64,000 nucleotides of DNA from contig NC_134677.1 of assembly GCF_024713945.1 (NCBI RefSeq), positions 8,764,001 to 8,828,000 on the forward strand. Reading direction: 5' to 3'. Positions 39,244 to 53,098 of the stretch are shown here, piece by piece. The notes below the pieces were generated by a model. The model saw nothing but the letters and a program-made list of their open reading frames with translations. It ran no database searches and had not been told where the DNA came from. Made by a program: the position numbers and the translations under genes. The stretch's first letter is position 1. Each line of letters begins with the position of its first letter. This DNA is from Dermatophagoides farinae. Lineage: Eukaryota; Arthropoda; Arachnida; Sarcoptiformes; Pyroglyphidae.

Positions 39244-41807
39244 TCAATCAATATTTTTTGAACCACGAAATTTACTACGAAATTTTGATGTTCGAAATAA
39301 ATCATGATGATGATTTTTATTATCATCACAATTATGCATTGTATCCATCATTGAATCGTTCACTATATCTTCACTACCGGATTCAGATGAACCAGATGAT
39401 AATCGTGATTTGAAATAAATTTTTGTTGATATATTCTTTTTACGATTCTTGATAGTATGATATTCATTTCGACGTATGCTTGTACGTAATTTCATTACAT
39501 TCTGTAATTTAAAAACAATTTCTTCCGCCGTACTCGATTCTGCATCAAATTTAATATGTTTAAAATTATTTCCATTCCAATAGACAATTTTAAATGCTTG
39601 TCGGCCAGCAACTGTGGGTGTGTGCATGTATGGAATTGAATTGAATTAGTCAGAAAAAATTATTTAAAAAAAGTGAAATAAATACTTTGTTTATGTGACG
39701 GTGCCACATGACAGTCGACAACATCTTCAACATTAATGTTCATTGCTTTGATGCCCTGGAATCGGGAGAATAATTTTTCAGTCAACAGACTAGACGGACT
39801 ACGAGCATTTGATTTGGGTGTTATTTCCAATTTTCCTTCGGAAATGCCCATTTCAACCGGTGTATTATAAAGTTTTGTAACTGAATTCACATCGAAACAT
39901 TGATATAATGGTGCTTTCATTATATCAATCAGATTCGAGCTGTAATCATTTGGATCACGTATCTTTTTCGATGCCATATTTGTATTATTTGTATCAAGAT
40001 TATATAAGGCAGATGATGATTTATTCAGACGTAATCCGGTAATGCCTTTCGGTAATGATGAAGCTATGTGAAAAAAAATCGCAATAATTATTATGAAATC
40101 TGTATACAATGAGCAAACAAACATTTTTCTTTAACCGTTAGTGTTTCCACCGATTTAGTACCGGAATCTTTTTCCGGGAATTCCAATAAAAATTTCACCG
40201 ATGGTCTGATTGTGTCCAAATGGTGTTTATCCAGATATTTAGAAACTGGTGAATTCAAATCAAGCAAAACACCGGGCTGTGAACGTAATTCAAGACGACA
40301 ATCTGATGTTCGATTACGAAATAAATGTGGACGTCGTTTCTTAATTTGTTCGACGATCTCTTTCAATTGGGTAGTGGGAGAATCGACAGTAAATTGTGAG
40401 AATACATCTTCGGAATCGATAAAACTGAAATAAAAATGGTGATTAAAAAAATATTGGAAAATTATCAACCAGTCTTGACACTCACACAGTGATAAATATT
40501 TCCGTTACAACTGAAACCAATGCCAGATATGGAAATCCATAACGTTTGACGTCATCGGTAAAACCTAAACTTGGAAAATCATTATCCACATCACCATTTT
40601 CTTCGGCAATTTTCAATGCATAAGCCGTCAGCACTGGTTTAAGTGGTGGACCTATCTCTAAATGTGTGTAATGCCAACAAATCAATCCGATTAGATCACA
40701 AACACGAGCATTAGCCAATACAACAACTTCGATCCAATTTGGACCACAATTGATGCCGGATATGGACGGTTGAAATCGCTCAGTAAAATCATATGGTTCA
40801 AATTCTGGGTTATTTTCATGAATATTGAAAAAAATTCGAACCCTTTTCGTATGAGCTGTACTATCACTAAGACGGCCATCGAATAGCGTAAATTCATTGA
40901 ATGGATTGACCGGTGCCATCGGTGATTGTTCAATTCGTTGACTGAGCATTGATTTTCTTCGTGGTTTCGATAACAAATCTTTGACAATTTCATCACCAGG
41001 CGATTGTTCTGGATCTAATTCTTTTTTTGGAAATAGAAATTTTCGATATGCATCGGTTTCATCTATAGATGAAAAAAAAACAAATGGAAAATTTTACTAG
41101 AATTTTGTACGAAACACAAAACAAATGCATTGCTTACAATAAACATTTTCTTTTGGATCAAATTCAAGCAAATCACGTTCCTGTTGAGGTAGTTGTTCAG
41201 CATCCAATACGATACGTTTGATACGTATAATATCACCTTGCGTGTTTTGTGAAACAATCGGTGTCGTACCTTTCCATGTGACCACTTTAGTTTTCGATTG
41301 TACTTTACGTTCTCGTTTAAGTTTTTCCAATTTTTGAGCAGTATTTGATCGCCGCCGTATACCAATCTCATATGATTCATACATTATGTCCAATGATTGT
41401 GTTGGTTGATCATCATCGATCAATTCCGATTGATATTCTAATTCAGTTTCTATTGCCATGTTTTATATATAATAATTAAAAAGTTGAACATTTCAAAATC
41501 AAAAAAAAAACTCACTTTTTAACAATTCTATCTCATCGTCATTAGTTTTGAAATCATTCAGACTAATGATTGTTTGATTATCAGCTGATGGTAGTTGATC
41601 ATGACTCGAACCATCATCATTATCATCATCATCATCATCATCATCGGAATAATAATAATCAAAATGATGTTTATAAATAGATTCATATGGGTAACGATTC
41701 GATTGTTCATTTAACATTACTGTTTCACACATTCCAGTATCATCACATGTAATGAATGAATGACGAATATGGGATAAAATGAAACGTTTATCATCACAAA
41801 GAGACAT
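39244..41807 (-). CDS. Sin1: SIN1 / MAPKAP1, TOR complex 2 subunit
   Basis: Six coding exons (41807-41516, 41449-41138, 41062-40486, 40424-40123, 40063-39686, 39611-39244) join in frame across GT-AG introns of 59-75 bp to 742 aa; human SIN1 is 522 aa. SIN1 is an essential TORC2 subunit that presents AKT/SGK substrates to TOR kinase. Matches: N-terminus FILSHIRHSFITCDDTGMCE (human [20 protein letters not shown]); GIRRRSNTAQKLEKL around residues 127-138; the CRIM domain in exon 3, with PVNPFNEF and DLIGLICWHYT; a Ras-binding-like region in exon 4; and the PH domain in exons 5-6, ending with AFKIVYWNGNNFKHIKFDAE (human [21 protein letters not shown]). The extra length is a GAT-encoded poly-Asp stretch in exon 1 and longer linkers before the PH domain. 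The exon 4 donor (T|GTTTGT) is non-consensus; it was chosen because it alone keeps frame with exon 5. Boundaries elsewhere are clear. Confidence 0.94.
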
Positions 41808-44388
41808 TTTCGTTTTCTATCGGTTGATCAATTAGTTAGTAGAAATAAAATTATCACAATTTGTTTGGGCCATCAATCAATCAATCTATCATCATCATCA
41901 TCATCATTATTAATGCCATTGTGTGTTGAAATATCGAAACAATTTTTCATTTGTTTCACGTTTGGATTTTTCGTTTTTTAATACCCGGACAACAACAACG
42001 AAATCAAAACAAATCATCTGTGTTTACAAAAAAATTTTTAATCTCACCGTAAAAAAATAACAATTCCACTGCTACCATCTATGATCTATGGATGTAATTA
42101 AGAATGAAAAATTCAATAACAACGCAACAAGCATGGAACATGGAACTTTTTCTTTTTTTTTTCTTTTGATTGAATCATGATTGATGCATTCAGGGCTGAG
42201 GTCAGAGTTCGGCAAGAAAAAAAATTCATGCCTTCAAACATGATCTGATCATCATTTTGATGTGGCGGTCAAATATGTGAATGATGATGATGATGATTCA
42301 CTCACACTCAACATACAAAAATGATGACCGAATTCAAATTCAAATCTAGTCTCTACCCATCATAATTCGTACATGTTGGACTCTCTTTTTTTTTTGTTCA
42401 AAACGTGAAAAAAAACTTTATCGCCTTCAACATTCCACATTCTCCTGAGCCAATCGATAGATAGCACAGAGAATGAAATCATCACATTGAACATATAGAC
42501 AAGGGAGGACACCACCACCACCACCATTATTCGGTATATGGGGACGGCAAAAAACAACCGCGATCCTGACATCTGTCAATCAAAATCATCATATTACCCC
42601 CATGCATGTATTTCACCAAAATATTCATTGATCGGTATAAATGAAAAAAAAGGTTCGTCATCATCATCATCATCCATCACGGTTCATCATGGTTCGATTT
42701 GTAATTTTTTTTTTATGAAAATCGAAAATCATCATCATCGTCGTCGTTGTTGTTGTTCAAAAAACACAAGAGCGAATCGAATTAATCAAATGTGGATCTT
42801 TCTATCGTGTATCTCTTTGTTTGAAAATGGGAAATCAATGAAACAAAATGAAATCGAAAAGATTTTTTCGATTCGTGCCATTTTGCATTTTGGAAGGAAT
42901 TTAGCCAATTGATTCTCAATGTTGTTGTTGTTGTTGATATTTTTGTTACGGTTTAACGTAAATGTTTTTATCATCAAACACATCATTTATTGTGATTGGA
43001 TTTCCAATTGATTTGCAAATTATTTTACCAGGATTATTTATTCTTTTTCACTTTGTTTGATCTGGTTAGATCAATGTCCAATGACCAAGAAAAAAAATGA
43101 ATAAGCGAATGACATTCATTCAATCAAATGAAATGTGATTATGATGGTGCTTAAAGGATTTTCTTGAAACAAGAAAAAGGTGTGACCATTGTTTCACCTA
43201 GCTCCGCCTATTTTCTTTGAAGTCAATCTCTGTTTGCATGATACAGTTATCACTCTCTTTTTTAAGATTTTAGTTAGCCATTTGGTGGTGATCAAAGTTT
43301 TTTTTTCAATAATCGATGATTATTTATTTATTTTTCTGTAAAATGATTTTGTAAATTTTATTTTTCATCAAACTTGTCAATAATACAAAGACAAAGACAA
43401 TGTATGATTTCACATTAGTCAAAAAATAAGAAATAAAAAAGGAGGTTGGCGCCTGACTGGATGCAAGGCGTGACTATAGAGAGTGAGTATCAATAATAAT
43501 CGAAATGAATGAATGAATGAAAAAACAAGACGCATGTGAACCAGAAAAAAAAACCAAAAGAGAGCCAAGCCTTTTTTTCTCTGTCTAACATGAATGACAG
43601 ACATCCATCTACATCCAATCCATCTCATTGTGTGCATTATTTTACAATCAAGTTTCAATCGCGCGCGCAAACCAATTTTTTTATTTTTTTTCTGGTGCTG
43701 TTGTCCATGATGATGATGATGATGATCAATGTTTGAGAATCCTCGTGGTCGCCCCGTGTATATTATTACCGCACATGCATGCATGTGTGTGTGTCGTAGA
43801 TGCCGAAAAAAAACAAAGCAGCTGTTTAGTGTATCTCCGGCCACCACATATATTTGAATGAAATGCGCGCCAACAAACTGTTGTGGGATTCAATAAGAAG
43901 TAGTATTAATATCAGTAGAATATGAATTACATGAACACATCTTTCTGGAGTAGTAGTAGTAGTAGTACTTGGTATGATTGAATTAACCACTACGTCCAAA
44001 AATACCCGAAACTAATATTCATGGATTCCACTACTACCAGATCTAGGATACATGTATACACAAAACACAAAAATTCACTGTTAATATTAATTCCACTACC
44101 AATTTGAAACAATTTGATCATTTTGATTCATTTTTCTATGCTTCTATACAAACATTTGGATAAATAATGGTAGTGGCATTCATTAAAATCAGAATCACAA
44201 GAATATCTTCTCTCCATTCATCACAATTCTCTTTCATATGTTTCAATTATTCAGCTTCCTCCCTCCCTCGGTGTGTTGATAAGCTACCCATCATACTACC
44301 GACCAAACAACCGATCCAACACATACATATACACAATTCATTTATTTCATTCTCAACATAGTGCTCATACGTATCATACACATCACTA

Positions 44389-45644
44389 TTGATGGACTGC
44401 TGTCACATAACGAAATATAAAAGAGAAAGAGAGAGAGAGAGAGAGAGTTTGTTGTCTGCTTTGATCTCTCTTTTTTCTCTTGAATTTTATTTCGATCCAT
44501 TCTCTTTTTGTTTGCTGCTGCTATTTGCCGTGCTGCTGCTTATGATTGTTGATGTTGCTGTGCTGTATGTTGCTGTCTGTCTGTTGTATATGTTGTTTGT
44601 TATTATTATTGGCATTGGTTGTTGATGTGTATGTTGTGCGCTCCCGCCGCTGTCGTTCACTCTGTTACCGCCGTATATACCATCATTTTCCATTTTTTTT
44701 TTGTTTCAATACAAAAAAAAGAATTCTCCATCATCATCAACAAAATCCATCCATCAATCACAAATAATAATCGTCGACATTCGGGCGACAGATTCTCTCT
44801 AAATTTCTCTTTCATCAAAAAAGAAGAAAAAAAAATTATTATAACAACAAAGTGATGAAGAAGATCCATCATCATCATCATGATCATCAATGATGTGTGT
44901 GTGTGTGTGTGTGTGATCCACCAATAAATAAATGAGAGTATTTAACTCTGCATTAAATGAATGAATACGATATAATAAATCCTCATCAAAATTGACAACA
45001 ACAACAAATAATTGAAAGTGAAACACACACACAAATGCACATAAGCATATCAAAAAGCATCAAGAATCTGTCAATTTAAAACATCTCTTGTGTCAAAAAA
45101 AAGAATTAAAATAATTCACCTGTACGAATCAAATTCTTTATTTATTTATTTCTCAATCAATGTCAACACAATAAATTAGCTAATCTCGTCATGATAGTAA
45201 TTTTCCACATTATAATCTTAATTGATTGATTGATTGATTGATCGATTCTTGATTTTGTTTCATTTTTTTGTGCTATAATAGTGGTGACATTCATAAAGTG
45301 TGTGTATATTTAATTATTAATTATCACATTTATTTATATGTATAATTAAAATGAATTAATTTATAATTGAAAAAATGAAATAATTAATCGACCGGTATTT
45401 TTAACAACAACAACAACAACCAACCATCAACGACAACAATTATTTTCTTTTTTTTTTACATAATTCATAATTGATCACTCCATGTATGTGTGCGTGTTGT
45501 GTTGATGATCATTATATTAGAAAATTAATTGATTTCCAATTCATTCATTTGATTGTCGGTTGATTGAAAATCTTTAATTACTTGATAATTTTTTTTTTTG
45601 CTTCAAGCAAAAATCAAATTGTTCAATATTTCAACTTTTAAAAG
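44389..45644 (+). promoter_or_regulatory. exd: Candidate promoter and untranslated first exon of Extradenticle gene
   Basis: The segment begins near a GAGAGA tract (about 44421-44446) and a GC-richer, CTG/CCG-containing stretch, both unusual in this AT-rich DNA, and ends at a consensus donor at 45644/45645. A plausible acceptor (CATCATCAG|ATTTATC, ending 53066) lies 33 bp before the first coding ATG. Transcript start and splicing are inferred only. Confidence 0.25.
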
Positions 45645-48600
45645 GTAAGATTTCTTTATTCTGTGTCTGTGTGTTTGTGTAATTGAGTGATTTTTTTTTG
45701 TTTTGTTTTGCTTCCTAAATTTTTTTTCCATTTTTTTCATGTGTGTGATATAAGAGGATTTGATTCCTTTTGTTTGTGTGTGTGTGTGTGGTATCCTTTT
45801 AGTGTCCATTTTTTTTCTTGGTTGTCATCATCTTGTTGTTTTTGTTGTTGTCTTGTGTTTGTGTGTGGTCTGCCTAAAGGCAATCGATTTTCAATCAATG
45901 ACAATTGTGTGTGTGTGTGTGTCACACACACAGAAATAATCCTGATTACTATTATTTTTTTTCTGTTTTTTCTTCCTGTATCTTCCTGTGTTTTGTTTTG
46001 AAGAATTTTATTATTGCCTTTTTATACATTGAATGATTTAGTTTAAGTTAAGCTACTTTGTTTTTGAATTTTTCATTGTTTTTGTTTTCGTTGTTTTTAT
46101 GGCCGAACACACACACACACACTGACATACACGATAATGATAACAACCTGTGTGAAGACAAGAATATTGTTGTGTTTGAATGAATAAAGTGGTAAAAAAC
46201 AAAGAATAAGTACCACCACCACCACCTGGATAGTGTTTTACACAATCTAATAATTCCCAGAAGAAATTTTTTCAAATTTTTGGTGCTGATTAATGATGAT
46301 TGTTTTTATTTCATTGACGACAAAAGAAAAAGGATTACTGTGTAAAGGTTCCGGATAAATTTTTATTTATTATGATGATGATAATGAAAGAATTAGGGTG
46401 CTTTTACTCTTCTTTTTTACAGAACAGCCCACAAACAATTTGTGAACAATAAAGAAATTTTTAGAAAAACAAACAAAACAAGAACAATGAATGAATGAAT
46501 TTTTTTTTAAAAAAAAAATGAAGCAACAAACAGCCCATCATCATCATCATAATAATAATAATCAAGTAAGCAACAAGCTATTATGACCAGAGAAAAAAAA
46601 CAATTTTTTACAACAACAACAACAAAATAATATGGGCGACATATGATCCATTTGTTGTTGGTAAAATAGGGAATGATTTATGATGTGTTTGTGTGTCTGT
46701 TTATGGTGTGTGTGTGTGTATGATGATGATGATTGTAATATTCAGTTTTCCAAATGGTGTGATGATGGTTAGTTGGTTGGTTGGCTGATGGGTATTTTGT
46801 GCGCGCACACGTCAATAATAACCATTATTGCAAAAAAGCCCCCATAATATTTTCTTTTAATAATTTTATTTTCTCCACTCTGTATGTTTTTTCAAAAATT
46901 TGTCTATGATTATTGTCTGTGTGGTTTTTTTTTTGTTTTCGTTGTCTTTGATTCGGTATATATTGATGATAAATGTCTATTGTTTTTTTGTTCTTCGAAA
47001 GTTCCGTCTATTGAATAATATTCGTCTTGTTTGTGTGTGTGTGTGTGTGTGTTTGATGATCAATCAACCATTCACAGAATAGTAGGTCCGGTAAAATGAT
47101 TTGATTGTTTTCTTTAAAAATTTTTTTTTTCATTGGAAAAAAAACATAAAGTTTGAATCCAATCAATGATTCATTTTGTGTATTGGAATATACAGAATCG
47201 TAAGTCTTATCATTGGACGCTAGATGGCGTACATTGACAAAATTATAATCAGAATATTTTGATTCTTTGATTGATCTAATTTTTTTTGTTTTTGTTTTTG
47301 TTTTTGTGTGTTTGTGTGTGTTTTTTTGATGAAATCAAAAATCTAATCATCATCAACAACAACAACAACAACGACATTCGATTTGATGACATTGGATTGT
47401 CAATCGATCGTTCAACATTAAACATTCACAATTCAATGTGTGTGTGTGTGTGTTTTTTCATCTGTACAAATACAATTCTCTCATTGATGATGATGATGAT
47501 GATGAATATAATTGACAATGACAAAATATTTTTCATTTTTTTTTTGTAGAGATGAAAGAATGCAATCGTCGATTTATACCATGATGATGATTGTCATAGG
47601 ACAGGATCTCTGATTGACAAATATCAAAACAAAACATTTCATGTTTGTGTGTCTTATGATTTGGAAATCATCATTATCATCATCGATAGTTTTTTAAAAG
47701 TGAATCGAATCGATTATTTCCAATTTCGTTTCGATTGTTTCATCATCATCATTATTCTTTGGTTTTGTTGTTGTTGTTTTTGTTGTCGGTGTTTGTTTTT
47801 CTATTTCCTCTTTTTTTTCTCTCTGCTCTTTCAATGATGACATTTGATTTCATTGTCGTCATTTCGTATTGTGTGTGTGTATATATTACTGTTTGTTGTT
47901 TACCTGGTGAACAACAAAAAAAAAATTCAATTGATTTCCACTGATGAATCTATCATATGTGGATAAAATTTGCTTCTGTGGTTGTTGTTGTTTTCTTTCA
48001 ATGATAAATTCTATATATATAACAAATGCATTGGATGATGATGATTTTGATTTATAAATATTCATCATTCGAACACACAAACAGCAGACATACATTAATC
48101 ATTTTATTTTCCAAATTATTAATTAGTGGAAAAAAAATTAATTATACAGAGAAAAAAAGATTATGATGATGAATGAATGAATGAATGAATAACAGAGTTA
48201 TAATCTGATTATCTTGATCATTTGATTTTGTACCTGAAAATTAAAAAAAAAGTCTTATCATTCAAAAGAAAAATTTCAAATAAACATGTGGGTGTTGTCT
48301 TTACCATTTTGATATTAAACGATTATCATGATGTTGATGATGATGATGATCATTGTTTCATCAAATGAACGAAAAAAATGTTCATTATATTGTTGTCGTT
48401 GTGTTGTGTTTCTCATGATTATGATTATTTACAATGGCGCCGAATCTTTCTTTTTTTTTCTCTGCAGGTAGTCATCATCATCTTTACTTGTGATGTTTCA
48501 AGTCAACTATTATTTAGCATACACACATGGATCACAACGTTTTTTGTTTTTTTGTTTTGTTTTGTTTTGTTTGCTACAAGCAAACTTTGTTTAAAATTCA

Positions 48601-49524
48601 TTTTACTTTTATGTATGTGTGTGTGTATGTATGTATGTATCCTCTTATCATCTTCCTGTCTTTAAGAAGTAGAATTTTTTTCCATTTCTGTATTTGTGTG
48701 TGTGTATGTGTGTGAATATTGGTTTATTTGCCTGTGTGGAAAACTTTTGATTTTCATTTTCATCAACTTGCAATTGTTTGGTTTAGCCTATTATGATTAT
48801 TATAATCATTAAGCAAGCAAACAAACAATTGTCTACCCTTGTTCAATGATGCTTGCAATTGTGTCGACAATGGTGTAAAAATACGTATACATACATAGCA
48901 TATACATGGCCATTCTTTTTGTTTTCTTTCACATCAACCCTTTATTTTCATCATCATAATCATTAACATTATGAATAAATTTTCTTTTTTTTTGATGATG
49001 ATCACGAAGAAAGTGAAAAAAAAGTGTCTGATGGTTGTTGTTGTTGTTGGTTAGTGTGGTTAGTGATTGTTATTTATTTATTTTTTTTTCGTTTCATTCA
49101 AAACGATAATAATGATGATTATGTCTACCTTTTTTTCAACATTGAATTTTCGTTTTTGGTTTGCTAGTTTTTTTTTGTTAGTGGTCATCATGGTGTATCT
49201 ATATGTGTGTGTTTGAAAATGACTATTTCAAATGAGATAACACAAAAATGGATATTCAAGTCACAGAGAGAAAAAAACAATGATAATTTGATAATTATTT
49301 TTGGTTGTTTTAGCTGTCTTGTTTTCAACAGATTCATGTCCATATCATCAACAATAATCTATCTCTATTTGTGTGTGTGGATAGCTCGAAAGATAGATTG
49401 AAATTGAATGGAAGTGAAATTTTCAAATCTGATGATGACATTTTTTTTCGCTGTTTCTCTTTAATTTTCTCAACGATGATGATGATGATGATGATGATAC
49501 CTGTTATCAGCCGTGTATGTGTCT

Positions 49525-49525
<1 letters not shown>

Positions 49526-49556
<31 letters not shown>
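49526..49556. repeat. Poly(T) tract, 31 bp
   Basis: An uninterrupted run of 31 T within the region that may be the 5' intron of the Extradenticle gene. Confidence 0.9.
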
Positions 49557-49557
<1 letters not shown>

Positions 49558-52500
49558 GTTGAAGAATTTTTTCCATTTCATTTCGATTTCAGTTTTTTTT
49601 CGTATGTCAATTAACGAATTAACTGAATGTTCATTTGCAATTGTTGCCTCTGTTGTATTTATTTTGGTGCATATCGACAACGTTTATAATGATGATGGCA
49701 GCAGCAGAAAATAGCACCCAGGAAAATGAAATTTCTATCGTTTTTTTGTTGTTGTTGTCAAAATGCAGAAAACGTAAATGGCCATATGTGTGAATGATAA
49801 AAATTTTTATCTTGAAAAAAAAATTCTCGAGAATGTTCTCTCCTCACTCGCAAACATACTAACTAATATGTGTATGCTTGGAAGAACAAGTTTTTTTTTG
49901 TTGGAAATTAAAAATTCAAATCTCACACAGTTGCAGACTGACCAAAAAAAAAAATTATGTCACAGCTTGTCAATCGTTAATGAAATAGATTCGTTTTTTT
50001 TCTTCATATCGCGATGAAAAAAAAAAATTTCTTCTATTTCTCTTTACCTCATTTTTTTGATTAAAATAAAGTGATAATAAGTGACTGGACATTGTCCACA
50101 CACACACACATTGAAAAGCTATGGATTAAAGATCCACCATGTGTGTGTGGGTTTGTGTGTCATTTTAGTGATTTTTTTTCTCTCTCTCTGTGTGTATTTA
50201 TTCAGCCACACCTCCGTTGAAATGAAATTTTTTGCTTTTTGATTTTGGTTTAGTCAAACATCATATCATCGGTAAATGGTCGTTGAATCGTTGAATTTTC
50301 AGTTGATTTAAAAAAAAAAATTTTTTTTTGGACTGTGTGTTGTGTGTGTGTTGATTGATTTTAATAATATTGACATTAGCCACAACCAATAACCATAGTT
50401 GGATATATACAATAGTGTGATTTGTTTGTCTTTGCGTTTTTTGTTGTTGTTGTTTGTTCTGTATGTGTGTGTGTTTTTTCTGGATGCTGAATATATGTGA
50501 CATAAATCTTAATCAGAAAAAAAAGAAAAAAAAACTTGGTAAAGGAAAATGAAAATTACAATAATAAACGTGTGTGTGTGTGTGTTTGTGTTATATTTGT
50601 CCATAAATACACGTACTTTTTGGATTTTTTTTTGTGAATTTTGATAATGATGGCGGAAAAATGTCACACACAAATCAAACATCAACAAATCCAATAACAA
50701 TTTTTTTTGTACATTTAAAGAATTCGTCACCTGATGATGATGATATGGTCTATTTGTTGTCTTATTGGACATTTGGGTTTATGTGTATAACGAATGGATG
50801 ATATACTTTGGTTCAAATTGAAATTCCATGTTTTTTTTGTCTGTGTGTGTGTGTGTGGTTTTTGGATTTAAAATTGTTTTTTCGTTTTTCTTTGCAAATC
50901 ATTCTAAATTGGTAGAAATTTAAAATTCAATAAGGAAAATTTTTCTCTTTATTTTTTCACACTTTCGTTTACTTTTTTTTCTGTGTTTGTTTGTGTATGT
51001 GTGTGTTTTTTTTCTTATTTATTCAGGTATCTTGTTGTTGTTGTTGTTGTTTTTTACAGTTTAAGAAAAAAAAAATTCAAAGATTTTTCTCCTCATTTTA
51101 CACTTGGCAAAATGAACCAAGAAAAAAAAATTTTTCCAGTGAAGAAATGTGATGATGAAAGTGATTTTTTTCAGATTATGGATTTGATGATAATGATATG
51201 ATTGAAAATATGAATTTTTTTGTTGTTGTTGTTTGGTTATATAGGATGAACCATCGACGTGTTTTATTCATTTTGTCGTCATCGTCATCATCATTGGTTG
51301 TCATCCATTCATAATCATCATCATTTTATTTTAGTTTGATTGTCTTTTTTTTCTGTGTGTGTGTGGCTTGCTGGCTCACTCTACTTGTGGTTTGTTTATG
51401 ATTGATGCCGTCGAATCGTTTTTTTTTATTGCCTTTTTTGCTATGATGTTGTTTGTCGATTATGATTATGATGATGATGGTGATGATTTGGGAGTTGCAC
51501 TTAAATACATTGCACACACACACACACATTGATAGAGAAAAGGATGATGAATATAAAAAGAAAAAAATCAGTTTCTCTGAATAAATTGAATGCAATGAAT
51601 GGAGACTCTTTTATAAAAATTTTTTTTTTTTTTTTTTTTTTGAATACGAAAATCTGCACTTGGAACTTGATGATGATTTTTATTACCATTTTTTTCTGTG
51701 TTTTTGAAATGGATAGATAATGAATGAACGAATAGATAAAGATAGACGCGAGCTATACTCGTGTATACGTTTTCGTTAGATCAATTTTTTTTAGCCAATT
51801 TATTGGATTTTTTTTTTTTTTTTTTGTCTAATTTATGGACAAATTGGTAATGTTTTTGTTTTGTTTTCTCTTTATTTAAATAGAAAAATGATTGATCTTG
51901 GAAATATTGAAAATCAACAAGTATAATATACACTTACATACTGTGATTCAATCAAATAAATGCGGAAAAAAAATTCTGAATCAAGTAATTAATTGAAAAT
52001 TTGTCACCAAAATCGATTATTGGATAAACGAACGAACCGAACGACAACAACTAGTCCAAAATCAACCAAAAAAAATAACAAATATTTTCAGCATCCTGTG
52101 TTCTGTATACACATTATTTCATATCGATGATTGAAATTTTTTTTCACACTACAAAACGATCACCAACACCACCAAATGCCAATGTATCATCATCATCATC
52201 ATCATCGTTATTAATGTATCCTCATTTATCTCAATAATCAAATCCATCGTTTTGGACTTTTTTTTTCTTCTTTTCTTGGCAAATTTCGGCATCAATTGTG
52301 TGTGTGTGTGTGTTTTATGTGCTTAAATTATCATCATCATTAGACAACACAATATTTGATATATATAGATGATAGACACAACAACAAAAAACTGCCGACA
52401 ATAAATAACAACAACAACAACAATTTGGCCATTTTCTTCAATTCAGATTTTTGTTGTTGTTGTTGTTGTTGTTGTCGAAACTTTAGACAAAAAAAAATCT

Positions 52501-53098
52501 ATCCATTAATAATATTCGGGCAACTTGTTGCTATCCAAAGTTTCAATTTTTTCCTAAATGTTTGGATCATCGTATTGTTTTTGTTATGGGCGTTGTGTCG
52601 ACCATGTTGTATATCGACACAACCAACATCCAAATGGTGCAATATATATTCGAATCGAATCCACTTAATCGAAACATCAACATCATAAATCATATCGACA
52701 AATTTGTCATCGATTAATTGATAAAAATCATCATCAATATTGTGTAATTATCATCATCATCATCATCATAATCATCAAGTGTGATAATCTTTTTTTTCTT
52801 CTTTCTTCAAAAAAAGTGTTTTTGCTTGTCAGTGTTTTTTTCTGGTGTATTTGTGTGTGTGTGTGTATTTGTTTCATGATGAAATTTGTTTCAAATTCAA
52901 TCAATTTTTTAATGATTTTTTTTGTTGAAAAAATTGTTTTGATTTGAATTAAATTAAATTGATAAGTTAATAAATATCGCCGCAATCATCGCTACAAAAT
53001 TTGAACTGACCAATCATCATCATCATCATCATCATCACCATCATCTTTCATCATCGTCATCATCAGATTTATCATCAAAAACGATATCATCATTAATT

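Larger units (their letters stand above)
41808..53098. other. 11 kb non-coding region between SIN1 and Extradenticle gene
   Basis: No reading frame here resembles a known protein; the longest ones are rich in His, Phe, Cys-Val or Thr-His runs from simple repeats. The stretch near 44390-44700 stands out, with a GAGAGA tract, CTG repeats and a locally GC-richer segment (GCGCTCCCGCCGCTGTCG). A strong orphan donor (AAAAG|GTAAGA) lies at 45644/45645. From about 45.6 kb onward the plus strand is rich in T, GT and GTT runs like the introns of the flanking homeobox genes. Together these suggest that the untranslated first exon of the Extradenticle gene ends at 45644. Also present are T31 at 49526-49556 and ATTG repeats near 45220. 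Confidence 0.55.

Noticed and set aside
42538-42912. 124-codon plus-strand reading frame downstream of SIN1's 5' end
   Set aside because: It contains Ser, His-Arg and Cys runs from simple repeats, and no family resemblance or flanking splice-linked exons.
43419-43847. 142-codon minus-strand reading frame
   Set aside because: It is low complexity (His, Lys, Phe runs) with no recognisable domain; a chance open frame in repeat-rich DNA is the simpler explanation.
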